Assembly: GCF_023197165.1 (NCBI RefSeq)
Contig: NZ_JALPRD010000003.1
Coordinates: 186,001-250,000, forward strand
Direction of reading: 5' to 3'
DNA: 64,000 nt
From: Sphingopyxis sp. MSC1_008
GTDB lineage: Bacteria; Pseudomonadota; Alphaproteobacteria; Sphingomonadales; Sphingomonadaceae
The number at the start of each line of letters is the position of its first letter. The first letter of the stretch is position 1. Below the pieces are notes generated by a model, which saw only the letters and a list, made by a program, of their open reading frames with translations, was not told the DNA's origin and made no database searches. Below, one piece after another: positions 17,976 through 26,201 of the stretch. The translations under genes and the position numbers were made by a program.

Positions 17976-17999
17976 ATATAATAGCAATTGCTACTATAT
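17976..17999. promoter_or_regulatory. Probable MarR operator
   Basis: A 24-bp dyad centred on TAGCAATTGCTA (17982-17993), flanked by TATA on both sides; 11 of 12 base pairs of the arms are complementary (mismatch at 17981/17994). It sits 9 bp in front of the marR start, where a bound repressor would block transcription. The assignment to MarR is inferred from position and symmetry. Confidence 0.75.
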
Positions 18000-18038
18000 T
18001 CAACATCCGGAATTTTGTAGCCAACAATCTCGAATCTG

Positions 18039-18057
18039 GTGTAAATTTTCTTTACAC
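18039..18057. promoter_or_regulatory. Inverted repeat upstream of the isomerase gene
   Basis: Perfect inverted repeat GTGTAAA-TTTTC-TTTACAC, located 38-56 bp before the ATG at 18095. The geometry is that of an operator for a dimeric regulator and is distinct from the MarR dyad in the same intergenic region. The binding protein is unknown. Confidence 0.5.
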
Positions 18058-18094
18058 TGCTTGCACCGGACGTGTTTTTCGGCAGGATGACGTC

Positions 18095-18742
18095 ATGACT
18101 TTGACCGCAGACCTCTTCTGGTCCTTTCGCTCGCCGTACAGCTATCTCGCTATCGGCCGTTATCGCGCGCTCGCCGCCAGTCATGACGTGACGATCAACC
18201 TGCGCCCCGTCTACCCGCTCGCGATCCGCCAGCCCGACTTCTTCGAGCGCAACCACCCTAACTGGCTGAGCTATACGATGCGTGACATGATCCGCGTCGC
18301 GCAATTTCATGGCATCCCCTTTGGCCCCCCGCGCCCCGACCCGATCGTGCAGGACATGGCAACGCGCGCGATCGCGGCCGAGCAGCCCTATATCTATCGC
18401 CTGACGCGGCTCGGGCAGGCGGCATCGCGGCGCGGCAAGAGCCTCGCCTTCGCGCATGAAGCGGGGCAGCTCATCTGGGGCGGCGCGCAGAACTGGCATC
18501 TGGGGGATCATCTCGCGGGCGCCGCGAAGCGCGCCGGGCTCGACCTTGCCGAACTCGATGCGGAGGCGGCGCGCGAGGCCGAGGCGCTCGACAATGAAAT
18601 CGCCGGCAACCAGGTCGCGCTCGAAATCGCCGGCCATTGGGGCGTGCCGACATTGGTGTTCGATGGCGAGCCCTTTTTCGGGCAGGATCGCATCGAAATG
18701 GCAAAGTGGCGCATGGAACAAAAGGGGCTGCGTCCGCGCTGA
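18095..18742 (+). CDS. 2-hydroxychromene-2-carboxylate isomerase-like (DsbA/kappa-GST fold) protein
   Basis: 215 residues from the ATG at 18095, with AGGA 7 nt upstream. The start TLTADLFWSFRSPYSYLAI carries the active-site Ser of the HCCA isomerase/kappa-class GST group in place of a CxxC pair. The C-terminal GVPTLVFDGEPFFGQDRIE is the typical cis-Pro and substrate loop region. Family members isomerise naphthalene breakdown intermediates using glutathione, but no aromatic-degradation genes are nearby, so the substrate is open. It is divergent from the efflux operon. Confidence 0.87.
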   Translation: MTLTADLFWSFRSPYSYLAIGRYRALAASHDVTINLRPVYPLAIRQPDFFERNHPNWLSYTMRDMIRVAQFHGIPFGPPRPDPIVQDMATRAIAAEQPYIYRLTRLGQAASRRGKSLAFAHEAGQLIWGGAQNWHLGDHLAGAAKRAGLDLAELDAEAAREAEALDNEIAGNQVALEIAGHWGVPTLVFDGEPFFGQDRIEMAKWRMEQKGLRPR

Positions 18743-18786
18743 TCGGCGCTTGCCGAACCGGGCGTGAAGGGCGCATAGCGCGGCGC

Positions 18787-19551
18787 ATGACGATCGAACT
18801 CCAAACTTTCGAAGCGCGCGACGGCGTGCGGCTCGCGTGGCGCGAGACGGGTCCGGAAACGGGCGGCGGGCGGCCGCTGTTGCTGCTCCACGGCCTGTTT
18901 TCGAGCGGCGAGGTCAATTGGATCAAGTTTGGCACCGCCGCGCGCGTGGCATCCGAAGGTTACCGCGTGATCATGCCCGACCTGCGCGTCCACGGGTCGA
19001 GCGACGCGCCGCACGAGGAGGAATTTTATCCGCCCGACGTGCTCGTGCGCGATCTTGAAGATCTGGTGGCGCATCTGGGCCTTTCGGATTTCGACCTCGG
19101 CGGCTTTTCGCTCGGCGCCCGCACCAGCGTCCGCGCGGTCGTCGCGGGGATGAAGCCGCGCCGGTTGATCCTCGGCGGCATGGGGCTCGCGGGTCTCGCC
19201 GGCTGGCAGCGGCGCGGGCAATTCTTCAAGCGTGTGATCGCCGAATATGAGACGGCAAAGCGCGGCGACGACACATGGCTGTCGATCCAGTTCATGAAGA
19301 CGATGAAGGTCGACCGTATTGCCGCGGGGCACCTGCTCGACAGCTTCACCGACACGACGCCCGAGATGCTGGCGGCGCTGACAATGCCGACGCTTATCGT
19401 GTGCGGCGAACAGGATCAGGACAATGGGTCGGCCGAAGAACTGGTCGCGGCGCTGTCCGACGCGCAGCTCGCGACGATCCCCGGCACCCATATGACGAGC
19501 GTCACCCAGCCCGAGCTGGGCGAGGCGATTGCCGCCTTTCTCGCGGCTTGA
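18787..19551 (+). CDS. Alpha/beta-fold hydrolase
   Basis: 254 residues. The oxyanion region is LLLLHGLFSS, the nucleophile elbow GGFSLGAR (Ser in G-x-S-x-G), the acid is probably the Asp in VCGEQDQDN, and the catalytic His lies in GTHMTSV. No lid domain is evident, and the substrate is unknown. It starts 44 nt after the isomerase-like gene on the same strand, so co-transcription is possible. Confidence 0.87.
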   Translation: MTIELQTFEARDGVRLAWRETGPETGGGRPLLLLHGLFSSGEVNWIKFGTAARVASEGYRVIMPDLRVHGSSDAPHEEEFYPPDVLVRDLEDLVAHLGLSDFDLGGFSLGARTSVRAVVAGMKPRRLILGGMGLAGLAGWQRRGQFFKRVIAEYETAKRGDDTWLSIQFMKTMKVDRIAAGHLLDSFTDTTPEMLAALTMPTLIVCGEQDQDNGSAEELVAALSDAQLATIPGTHMTSVTQPELGEAIAAFLAA

Positions 19552-19626
19552 CCGGACTCGCGGGAAGCGCCTAGCTGTTGCCATGCGCCGTAGAGCGCTG
19601 CGATAACAATCCAGAGGACGCACCCC

Positions 19627-21453
19627 ATGAAAGCCATGATTTCAACGCTGTCGCTTGCCCTGTCGCTCGCGGTGGCGACGCCTGCTTTTGCTCAAGCCGC
19701 GCCGACAGCCGCCCCCACCGCCGCTGACGCCGATGCGTTCATCGCGTCGGTCGAAAAGGACCTGTTCGACTATACGGTCGAGGCGAGCCAGGTGAACTGG
19801 GTCAACAGCACCTATCTGACCGAAGATACCGATGCGATGGCATCGCGGATCAACGCGGTCGGCACCGAAAAATCGGTCAAATATGCCCTCGAAGCCGCCA
19901 AATATAAGGATGTGGCGGGGCTCAGCGCCGACACGAAGCGCAAGCTCGACATCCTGCGTACCGGCATCGTGCTGCCCGCACCGACGACGCCCGGCGCCGC
20001 GACCGAGCTCAACAAGATCGCGACCGACCTGCAGTCGCAGTACGGCAAGGGCCGCGGCACGCTGAACGGCAAGGAAATCTCGGGCTCGGACATCGAGGCC
20101 GAAATGGGCAACCTCCAGAACACGCCGGCGCAATTCGCCGAAATGTGGACGAGCTGGCACGACAAGGTCGGCGCGCCGATGAAGGACGACTATGCCAAGA
20201 TGGTCGGCATCGCGAACGCCGGCGCGAAGGAGTTGGGTTTCGCCGACACCGGCGCGATGTGGCGTTCGGGTTACGACATGCCGCCCGAGGAATTCGCCAA
20301 GGTCACCGAGAAGATCTGGCAGGACATGAAGCCGCTTTACGTCGCGCTCCACACCTATGTGCGCTGGAAGCTGAACGAGAAATATGGCGACGCGGTGCAG
20401 GCCAAGACCGGTCCGATCCGCGCCGACCTGCTCGGCAATATGTGGGCGCAGGAATGGGGCAACATCTACTCGCTCGTCGCCCCCGCGGGGACCGGCGACC
20501 TCGGCTATGACATCGGCGACCTCTTGACCGCGCAGGGCAAGGCCCCGCTCGACATGGTCAAGGCGGGCGAGAATTTCTATTCGTCGCTCGGCATGGCGCC
20601 GCTGCCCGAAACCTTCTGGAAGCGCAGCCAGTTCCTCAAGCCCGCCGACCGCGAAGTCGTCTGCCACGCCTCGGCGTGGGATATCGACAACAAGGACGAT
20701 ATTCGCATCAAGATGTGCATCAAGGTGAATGCCGACGACTTCATCACGATCCACCACGAACTCGGCCACAATTATTACCAGCGCGCGTACAACAAGCAGC
20801 CGTTCCTGTACCTCAACGGTGCGAACGACGGCTTCCACGAGGCGATCGGCGACTTCGTCGCGCTGTCGATCACGCCGCAATATCTTGTCGACATCGGCCT
20901 GCTCGACAAGGCGAAGGTGCCCGCCGCCGACAAGGATATCGGCCTGCTGCTGCGCCAGGCGATGGACAAGGTCGCTTTCCTGCCCTTCGGCCTGCTCGTC
21001 GATCGCTGGCGCTGGGGCGTCTTCGACGGTTCGATCCAGCCCGCCGACTACAACAAGAAATGGACCGAGCTGCGTACGCAATATCAAGGCATCGTCCCGC
21101 CGGGCGCGCGGCCGGCGAACGCGTTCGATGCGGGCGCGAAATTCCATATCCCGGGCAACACGCCCTACACCCGCTATTTCCTCGCGCGCGTGCTGCAGTT
21201 CCAATTCTATCAGGCGGCGTGCAAGCAGGCGGGGTGGAAGGGGCCGCTCCATCGCTGTTCCTTTTATGGCAACAAAGAAGTCGGCGCGAAGCTGAACGCG
21301 ATGCTCGAAATGGGCGCGTCGAAGCCGTGGCCCGATGCGCTGCAGGCCTTTACCGGCAGCCGCGAGATGTCGGGCAAGGCGATGGCCGACTATTTCGCGC
21401 CGCTGAAGACGTGGCTCGACCAGCAGAACAAGGGCAAGCCGCAGGGCTGGTGA
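19627..21453 (+). CDS. M2-family peptidyl-dipeptidase (bacterial ACE homologue)
   Basis: 608 residues with a Sec signal peptide (cleavage near AFAQA, residue 22). The zinc site is HELGH at 377-381, with the third ligand Glu in DGFHEAIGDF. The fold and length match the M2 angiotensin-converting-enzyme family, which releases C-terminal dipeptides; it should act in the periplasm. TrP-rich substrate-pocket blocks such as WAQEWGNIYSLV are conserved. A strong terminator follows the stop at 21477-21509. Confidence 0.95.
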   Translation: MKAMISTLSLALSLAVATPAFAQAAPTAAPTAADADAFIASVEKDLFDYTVEASQVNWVNSTYLTEDTDAMASRINAVGTEKSVKYALEAAKYKDVAGLSADTKRKLDILRTGIVLPAPTTPGAATELNKIATDLQSQYGKGRGTLNGKEISGSDIEAEMGNLQNTPAQFAEMWTSWHDKVGAPMKDDYAKMVGIANAGAKELGFADTGAMWRSGYDMPPEEFAKVTEKIWQDMKPLYVALHTYVRWKLNEKYGDAVQAKTGPIRADLLGNMWAQEWGNIYSLVAPAGTGDLGYDIGDLLTAQGKAPLDMVKAGENFYSSLGMAPLPETFWKRSQFLKPADREVVCHASAWDIDNKDDIRIKMCIKVNADDFITIHHELGHNYYQRAYNKQPFLYLNGANDGFHEAIGDFVALSITPQYLVDIGLLDKAKVPAADKDIGLLLRQAMDKVAFLPFGLLVDRWRWGVFDGSIQPADYNKKWTELRTQYQGIVPPGARPANAFDAGAKFHIPGNTPYTRYFLARVLQFQFYQAACKQAGWKGPLHRCSFYGNKEVGAKLNAMLEMGASKPWPDALQAFTGSREMSGKAMADYFAPLKTWLDQQNKGKPQGW

Positions 21454-21476
21454 GCCGAACGATCGACGACAAGCAG

Positions 21477-21509
21477 AAAGGCCGGGGCGGCGACGCCCCG
21501 GCCTTTTTC
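21477..21509. terminator. Bidirectional-looking intrinsic terminator
   Basis: Perfect stem AAAGGCCGGGGC (21477-21488) with GCCCCGGCCTTT (21495-21506), followed by further Ts. It lies between the M2 dipeptidase stop and the convergent ArsR stop, and the A-tract on the left could also serve transcripts from the minus strand. Confidence 0.88.
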
Positions 21510-21834
21510 ATTGCGCCTCGACCGCCTGTTTGAAGCGGGCGAGCCGCGCGCTCGCGGCGGCGGCGTGCGGACCGATCCAGCGGTCGTGGATGTCCTGGAT
21601 CGGCACCGCGTTGAGGTGGTTCCAGCGTTCGCGGCCGCGGCGCTCGGCGATCACGAGGCCGGCATCCTCCAGCACCTTCAGATGTTGCATCACCGTGCAG
21701 CGGTCGATGTCGGAAAAATGGCCGCACAGCGCGCCCGTGGTCAGCGGCTGGTCCTTCAGGTCGTCGAGAATCTGGCGCCGGATCGGCGAGGCGAGCGCCT
21801 TGAAGGTCGCGTCGAACTGGTCGTGAATTGACAT
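21508..21834 (-). CDS. ArsR-family transcriptional regulator
   Basis: 108-residue winged-helix repressor (FKALASPIRRQILDDLKDQ, then CTVMQHLKVLEDAGLVIAERRGRERW recognition helix and wing). It has no ArsR-type metal-binding CxC motif, so it probably belongs to the metal-independent group often paired with AHSA1/SRPBCC proteins. It is divergent from such a gene at 21877. A perfect 20-bp palindrome overlaps its start codon, suggesting autoregulation and control of the partner. The ATG at 21834 is preferred over in-frame upstream codons that would run through the operator. Confidence 0.92.
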   Translation of the reverse strand: MSIHDQFDATFKALASPIRRQILDDLKDQPLTTGALCGHFSDIDRCTVMQHLKVLEDAGLVIAERRGRERWNHLNAVPIQDIHDRWIGPHAAAASARLARFKQAVEAQ

Positions 21835-21852
21835 GTTATATAAATATAACAT
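21833..21852. promoter_or_regulatory. Probable ArsR operator
   Basis: Perfect 20-bp palindrome ATGTTATAT-AA-ATATAACAT in the 42-bp gap between the divergent ArsR and SRPBCC genes; its left end includes two bases of the arsR start codon. This AT-rich dyad stands out strongly in a GC-rich genome. Confidence 0.8.
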
Positions 21853-21876
21853 AAAAGAGCGCGACTCAAGCGGAGA

Positions 21877-22365
21877 ATGGACATGGAACTGAAATTCAGG
21901 GTCGCGGCGCGGATCGCGAAGCCGGTGCACGAGGTGTTCGAGGCGGTCGCAGACCCCGCGAAGCTGTCGAATTATTTCACCACGGGCGGCGCGAAGGGCC
22001 GGCTCGAAACCGGCGCCACGGTCGAATGGGATTTCCACGACTTTCCCGGCGCCTTTCCGGTCTGGGTGATCGAGGTGGTGCCGGACGAGAAGATCGTCCT
22101 CGAATGGCAGGCGAACGAGGGCGAGCCGCCCAATGTGGAAGGCGGCGAGCACAAGGACGCCGATTACCGGACGCGGGTGACGATGAGCTTCAAGGGGCTC
22201 GACGACGGGCGCACGATGGTCGAGATCGCCGAGGAAGGCTGGCGCGAAAATCAGGGTGCGCTTGGCGCCTCCTACGGCAACTGCCAGGGCTGGTCGCAGA
22301 TGCTCTGCGCGCTCAAGGCATGGACCGAGTATGGGATCAACCTGCGCGAGGGCATGTACAAATAG
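21877..22365 (+). CDS. SRPBCC/AHSA1-domain protein
   Basis: 162 residues of the activator-of-Hsp90 C-terminal-like (AHSA1) subgroup: VAARIAKPVHEVFEAVADPAKLSNYF start, GATVEWDFHDFPG, and a C-terminal helix after QGWSQMLCALKAW. Typically a small-ligand binding protein of unknown role. It is paired head-to-head with an ArsR regulator, an arrangement common for this family. The ATG at 21877 follows AGCGGAGA. Confidence 0.88.
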   Translation: MDMELKFRVAARIAKPVHEVFEAVADPAKLSNYFTTGGAKGRLETGATVEWDFHDFPGAFPVWVIEVVPDEKIVLEWQANEGEPPNVEGGEHKDADYRTRVTMSFKGLDDGRTMVEIAEEGWRENQGALGASYGNCQGWSQMLCALKAWTEYGINLREGMYK

Positions 22366-22372
22366 GGCTTCG

Positions 22373-22810
22373 TTATTCCGGATATTCGAAGCACAGCGGG
22401 CGCGAGCCGATCGGGGCGCCGGTGTTGGCGTCGACCACCACCGGGCGTACGACCTCGCCGGTCGCGGCGTCGAGGTGGCGGCTGAGCGTGCCGGCGCCGT
22501 TATATTTGCGCCCCCACGCGCCGATCGCCATCAGGATCGGCAGGAAATCGCGTCCCGCGTCGGTGAGCAGATATTCGTCGCGCGGCGGGCGCTGACTGTA
22601 GCGCCTCTTCTCGATCAGCCCTGCATCGGCAAGCGCCGACAAACGCCGCGACAAGATGTTCGGCGCGATGCCGAGGCTGGTGCGCAATTGCTCGTAGCGC
22701 GTCAGCCCGCGCTCGATGTCGCGCAGCACCAGCATGCTCCAGCGGTCGCCGACGCGCATCAGTCCGCGGTCGACGGGGCAGGTGCCCAAATTATTTTCAT
22801 CCTCGCTCAT
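22373..22810 (-). CDS. HxlR-family transcriptional regulator
   Basis: 145-residue winged helix of the HxlR/YodB type: CPVDRGLMRVGDRWSMLVLRDI with the family's near-N-terminal Cys, RTSLGIAPNILSRRLSALADAG and the wing KRRYSQRPPRDEYLLT. Several members sense electrophiles or quinones through that Cys. The ATG at 22810 is preferred; a GTG at 22819 is an alternative. It is divergent from an SDR gene, its likely target. Confidence 0.92.
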   Translation of the reverse strand: MSEDENNLGTCPVDRGLMRVGDRWSMLVLRDIERGLTRYEQLRTSLGIAPNILSRRLSALADAGLIEKRRYSQRPPRDEYLLTDAGRDFLPILMAIGAWGRKYNGAGTLSRHLDAATGEVVRPVVVDANTGAPIGSRPLCFEYPE

Positions 22811-22826
22811 TGAACTCACATAAGGC

Positions 22827-22851
22827 AGTCACTATCATTTTGCAAGCGACT
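22827..22851. promoter_or_regulatory. Possible HxlR operator
   Basis: Imperfect inverted repeat AGTCACT (22827-22833) and AGCGACT (22845-22851), with an 11-bp spacer, in the HxlR-SDR divergent gap. Spacing and place are compatible with a regulator dimer site, but the arms are short and one pair mismatches. Confidence 0.35.
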
Positions 22852-22882
22852 CGCTCCGGGCCGCCTCACAAGGAGCAATGAT

Positions 22883-23686
22883 ATGACTATCCCCACCGGA
22901 ACGGCCCTGATCACGGGCGCCTCGACCGGCCTTGGCGCCGTCTATGCCGATCGCCTCGCCAAGCGTGGGCACGACCTGATCCTCGTCGCGCGCAACGGTG
23001 CGCAGATGGAAGAGCTCGCGGCAAAGCTGCGCGCCGAAACCGGCGCCCAGGTCGATGTGATCGCCGCCGACCTCACCGACGGCGACGATGTGACGCGGAT
23101 CGAACAGCGGCTGGCGGGCGATGCTGCGATCACGCTGTTCGTGAACAATGCCGGCATGTCGCTGAACGGCGGCACGCTGGAGAATAGCCCGGCCGAGATC
23201 GAGACGATCATCGCGCTCAACATCACCGCCGCCGCGCGGCTCGCGATCGCGGCGGGCAAGGCGTTCGGGGCGCGCGGCAAGGGCGCGATCGTCAATATCG
23301 CTTCGGTTCTTGCGCTTGCTCCCGAAACGTTCGAGGGCGTGTACAGCGGATCGAAAGCGTTCCTGTTGAACCTCAGCCATGCGCTCGCGACGACGGGCCG
23401 CGAAAAGGGCTTCCACGTCCAGGCGGTCCTCCCGGGCGCAACGCGCACCGAAATCTGGGAACGCTCGGGCAAGGATGTCGACGCCTTCCCGGCCGAGATG
23501 GTGATGAGTGCGAGCGACCTCGTCGATGCCGCGCTGCTCGGGCTCGACCGAGGCGAAGAGGTGACGATCCCGCCGCTCGCCGACGAGGGCCAGTGGAAGG
23601 ATTATCATGCCGCGCGGCTCGCGATGGGGCCGAACCTCTCGAAGCGCGACCTGGCGCCGCGGTATCTGGTCAGCGAAGCGGTTTGA
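22883..23686 (+). CDS. Short-chain dehydrogenase/reductase
   Basis: 267-residue classical SDR. The nucleotide site is TALITGASTGLG, followed by NNAGMS, the catalytic Ser in NIASVLAL and the YSGSK pair (Y-x3-K). The Arg in LVARNG after strand 2 favours NADP(H). The substrate is unknown. It is divergent from the HxlR regulator, with AAGGAG upstream of the ATG at 22883. Similar HxlR-SDR pairs respond to toxic carbonyl compounds in other bacteria, a possible but unproven role. Confidence 0.92.
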   Translation: MTIPTGTALITGASTGLGAVYADRLAKRGHDLILVARNGAQMEELAAKLRAETGAQVDVIAADLTDGDDVTRIEQRLAGDAAITLFVNNAGMSLNGGTLENSPAEIETIIALNITAAARLAIAAGKAFGARGKGAIVNIASVLALAPETFEGVYSGSKAFLLNLSHALATTGREKGFHVQAVLPGATRTEIWERSGKDVDAFPAEMVMSASDLVDAALLGLDRGEEVTIPPLADEGQWKDYHAARLAMGPNLSKRDLAPRYLVSEAV

Positions 23687-23693
23687 CGTCGAT

Positions 23694-23726
23694 CCCCTCC
23701 CTGTGGCTGAAGGCTGCAGGGAGGGG
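23694..23726. repeat. Short CCCCTCCCTG hairpin
   Basis: Inverted repeat CCCCTCCCTG (23694-23703) and CAGGGAGGGG (23717-23726) directly after the SDR stop. It is similar to the ends of the element after asd at 10252-10385, so it may be a reduced copy. Confidence 0.55.
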
Positions 23727-23753
23727 AGCTTACGACCGGAAGCTGACCTTCCT

Positions 23754-23832
23754 TCCATCGTCATCCCGGACTTGATCCGGGATCCACGACGACGGCGCAG
23801 CTATGGATCCCGGATCAAGTCCGGGATGACGA
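23754..23832. repeat. Intergenic bipartite palindrome, family A
   Basis: Inverted arms CGTCATCCCGGACTTGATCC (from 23759) and GGATCAAGTCCGGGATGACG (ending at 23831), about 20 nt apart once the full arms are counted. It shares the flank CCTTCCATCGTCA and the CTTGA-CCGGG core with the element at 3204-3312. It lies between two convergent genes. Confidence 0.88.
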
Positions 23833-23877
23833 AGCGGGAGTGGTTTGCCGTCCGCTCACCACCTCCTAAGCGGTCAT

Positions 23878-24651
23878 TTACGCATTGCGCGCCATCAACC
23901 CGCCGTCGACCGGGATCACCGCGCCCGTGATGTAGCTGGCGGCGGGCAGGACGAGGCTGAGCGTCATATGCGCGACTTCCTCTGGCTCGCCATAGCGGCG
24001 GAGCGCGGTTCGGCGCCTTGCGAAGATCGCTTTGTCCTCGTCGGGCACCTTGTCGGTCATGCCGGTGCGGATCGGTCCGGGGCAGATGCAGTTCACCGTG
24101 ATGCCGTCCTTGCCGAGGTCGACCGCAAGCCCGCGCGTCAGGCCGACCACCCCCGATTTGGCCGCAACATAAGGCGTATCGCCGGGCGTCGCACCGAGCC
24201 CCTCCGTCGACGCGATGTTGACGATGCGTGCGGCGTCGCTTTTGCGGAGCCATGGCAGTGCGGCGCGAACCATGCGCTGGTGCGCGGTCAACATCACCGC
24301 GATCGCGCGATGCCAGATCGCCTCATATTCGTCCTTGGCGTCGAGCGGGGCGAAGCTCGAGACGCCGGCGTTGTTGATGAGGATGTCGATGCCGCCGAAG
24401 GTGTCGGCGATTTCGGGGACGGTGCGTTTGATGGCCTCCCCGTCGGCAACGTCGAGCGCGAAGGCCCTGGCGTTTGGTCCGGCTTCAGCCGCAACCCCTT
24501 CGCAGGCAGCAAGATCGAGGTCGGTCACCGCGACCTTCGCGCCTTCGCTTGCGAGCAGCAGCGCGGTGGCGCGCCCCATGCCGCTCGCCGCGCCGGTGAC
24601 GATCGCAACGCGACCCGCGACCGAGCGCGACAGCGGCGGCGCGCCGGTCAA
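23878..24651 (-). CDS. Short-chain dehydrogenase/reductase, 3-oxoacyl-ACP-reductase type
   Basis: 257 residues: AIVTGAASGMG nucleotide loop, DLDLAACEG (Asp after strand 2, favouring NAD), NNAGVSS, catalytic Ser in NIASTEG, YVAAK, and a PGPIRTGM loop. The only plausible start that keeps the first strand is a TTG at 24651, overlapping the AMP nucleosidase stop as TTGA, so it is translationally coupled to amn. The substrate is unknown. Confidence 0.85.
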   Translation of the reverse strand: MTGAPPLSRSVAGRVAIVTGAASGMGRATALLLASEGAKVAVTDLDLAACEGVAAEAGPNARAFALDVADGEAIKRTVPEIADTFGGIDILINNAGVSSFAPLDAKDEYEAIWHRAIAVMLTAHQRMVRAALPWLRKSDAARIVNIASTEGLGATPGDTPYVAAKSGVVGLTRGLAVDLGKDGITVNCICPGPIRTGMTDKVPDEDKAIFARRRTALRRYGEPEEVAHMTLSLVLPAASYITGAVIPVDGGLMARNA

Positions 24652-26129
24652 CGGAACGGCGGCTCGTTGAACGCGCGCAATTTCCGGCTGTGGAGCTTGG
24701 CGCCCTCGTCGCGCATCGTCTCGCACGCGCGAATGCCGATCTGGAGATGCGCGGCGATCGCTTCTTCGTAGAAGCGGTTGGCCTGACCGGGCAGCTTGAG
24801 TTCGCCGTGGAGCGGCTTGTCGCTGACGCAGAGCAGCGTCCCGTACGGCACGCGGAAGCGATAGCCCTGCGCGGCGATGGTCGCGCTCTCCATGTCGATG
24901 CCGATCGCGCGCGACTGCGAGAAGCGCAGCGCGCTGTCGGTGTAGCGCAATTCCCAGTTGCGGTCGTCGGTAGTGACGACGGTGCCGGTGCGCATGCGTT
25001 TCTTGAGGTCGGCGCCGGTCGCGCCGGACACGGTTTCGGCGGCGGTTGCGAGCGCGACCTGGACTTCGGCGATCGGCGGGATCGGGATGGCGACCGGCAG
25101 CACCGCGTCGAGGATATGATCGTCGCGGAGATACGCGTGCGCGAGCACATAATCGCCGATGCGCTGGCTGGGGCGGAGGCCGCCGCAGTGGCCGATCATC
25201 AGCCACGCTTCGGGGCGCAGCACCGCGAGATGGTCGCAGATCGTCTTGGCGTTCGACGGGCCGACGCCGATGTTGACGAGCGTGATGCCGCCGCCGTCGG
25301 GGGCGATGAGGTGATAGGCGGGCATCTGGTGCCGCCGCCACGCGCTGTCGGCGACGAGCGCGCTGGCGTTGACGCCCGGCTGGTCGACATAGAGCCCCGC
25401 GGCGCCCGCGAGCGCGGTGTAGCGGCCTTGCCCGACCTGCGCGCCCGCCCAGGCGACGAATTCGTCGACGTAGCGGTGATAGTTGGTGAACAGGATGTAG
25501 CGCTGGAAATGTTCGGGCGCGGTGCCGGTATAGTGGCGAAGGCGCGCGAGGCTGAAATCGGTACGCAGCGCGTCGAAGAGCGCGAGCGGCTGCGATGCGG
25601 CGGGGTCTTGCCCGAAGAGTCCGTCGGCGAGTTCGTCGCCAATGTCGGCCAGTTCGGTGGTCGGGAAATGGCGCGCGAGTTCGAGCGGGGTGACTCCGCC
25701 CATGTCCGACCCGTCGCTGGCGTCGAGCACATAGGGAAAGGGGATCTGCTGCCCGGTGCGCGTGACCTCGAGCGTGATGTCATAGTGGCGCGCGAGGAGC
25801 ATGAGCTGGTCGCGCAAATAATCGGCGAACAGGTCGGGGCGCGTCACCGTGGTTTCGAAAGTGCCCGCGCGTTCGAAGCGGCCGAAGGAGAGATTATGCC
25901 CCTTCTGTCCCTCGCGCTGTTCGCCGGTGGTGACGAGGCGGATCGCGGGATAGTCGAACAGCCCCGTCGCCGCGGCGTCGGCCGGCGGCAGCGTGCGGTC
26001 GTGGACATAGGCGGCGATGGCGGATTTGAGATTGGTGACCGACGTGCGGAAGCGCGTTTGAAGCTCGGCGATGATGTCGTCGACGAGTGCGGTGGGGTCG
26101 GTGGTGTCTTGCGATGAGTTGGATGTCAT
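24648..26129 (-). CDS. amn: AMP nucleosidase
   Basis: 493 residues. Cleaves AMP to adenine and ribose-5-phosphate. The N-terminal AMP nucleosidase domain (LVTTGEQREGQKGHNLSFGRFER) precedes the purine-phosphorylase-like catalytic domain (LVNIGVGPSNAKTICDHLAVLRP, IGHCGGLRPSQRIGDYVLAHAY and the AIGIDMESATIAAQG substrate loop). Length and motifs agree with the E. coli enzyme. It overlaps the downstream SDR by 4 nt; peroxiredoxin upstream is separated by a terminator. Confidence 0.95.
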   Translation of the reverse strand: MTSNSSQDTTDPTALVDDIIAELQTRFRTSVTNLKSAIAAYVHDRTLPPADAAATGLFDYPAIRLVTTGEQREGQKGHNLSFGRFERAGTFETTVTRPDLFADYLRDQLMLLARHYDITLEVTRTGQQIPFPYVLDASDGSDMGGVTPLELARHFPTTELADIGDELADGLFGQDPAASQPLALFDALRTDFSLARLRHYTGTAPEHFQRYILFTNYHRYVDEFVAWAGAQVGQGRYTALAGAAGLYVDQPGVNASALVADSAWRRHQMPAYHLIAPDGGGITLVNIGVGPSNAKTICDHLAVLRPEAWLMIGHCGGLRPSQRIGDYVLAHAYLRDDHILDAVLPVAIPIPPIAEVQVALATAAETVSGATGADLKKRMRTGTVVTTDDRNWELRYTDSALRFSQSRAIGIDMESATIAAQGYRFRVPYGTLLCVSDKPLHGELKLPGQANRFYEEAIAAHLQIGIRACETMRDEGAKLHSRKLRAFNEPPFR

Positions 26130-26155
26130 CGCGTCGCTGTTGCATGAAAATGTGA

Positions 26156-26196
26156 CAAAAGGGAAGGGGGCAGCCCGACGGCTGCCCCCTTCCCGG
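26156..26196 (-). terminator. Intrinsic terminator of the peroxiredoxin gene
   Basis: Perfect 14-bp stem GGGAAGGGGGCAGC (26161-26174) with GCTGCCCCCTTCCC (26181-26194), followed on the minus strand by TTTTGTC (forward AAAA at 26157-26160). It lies between prx and amn. Confidence 0.9.
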
Positions 26197-26201
26197 ATTC
26201 C

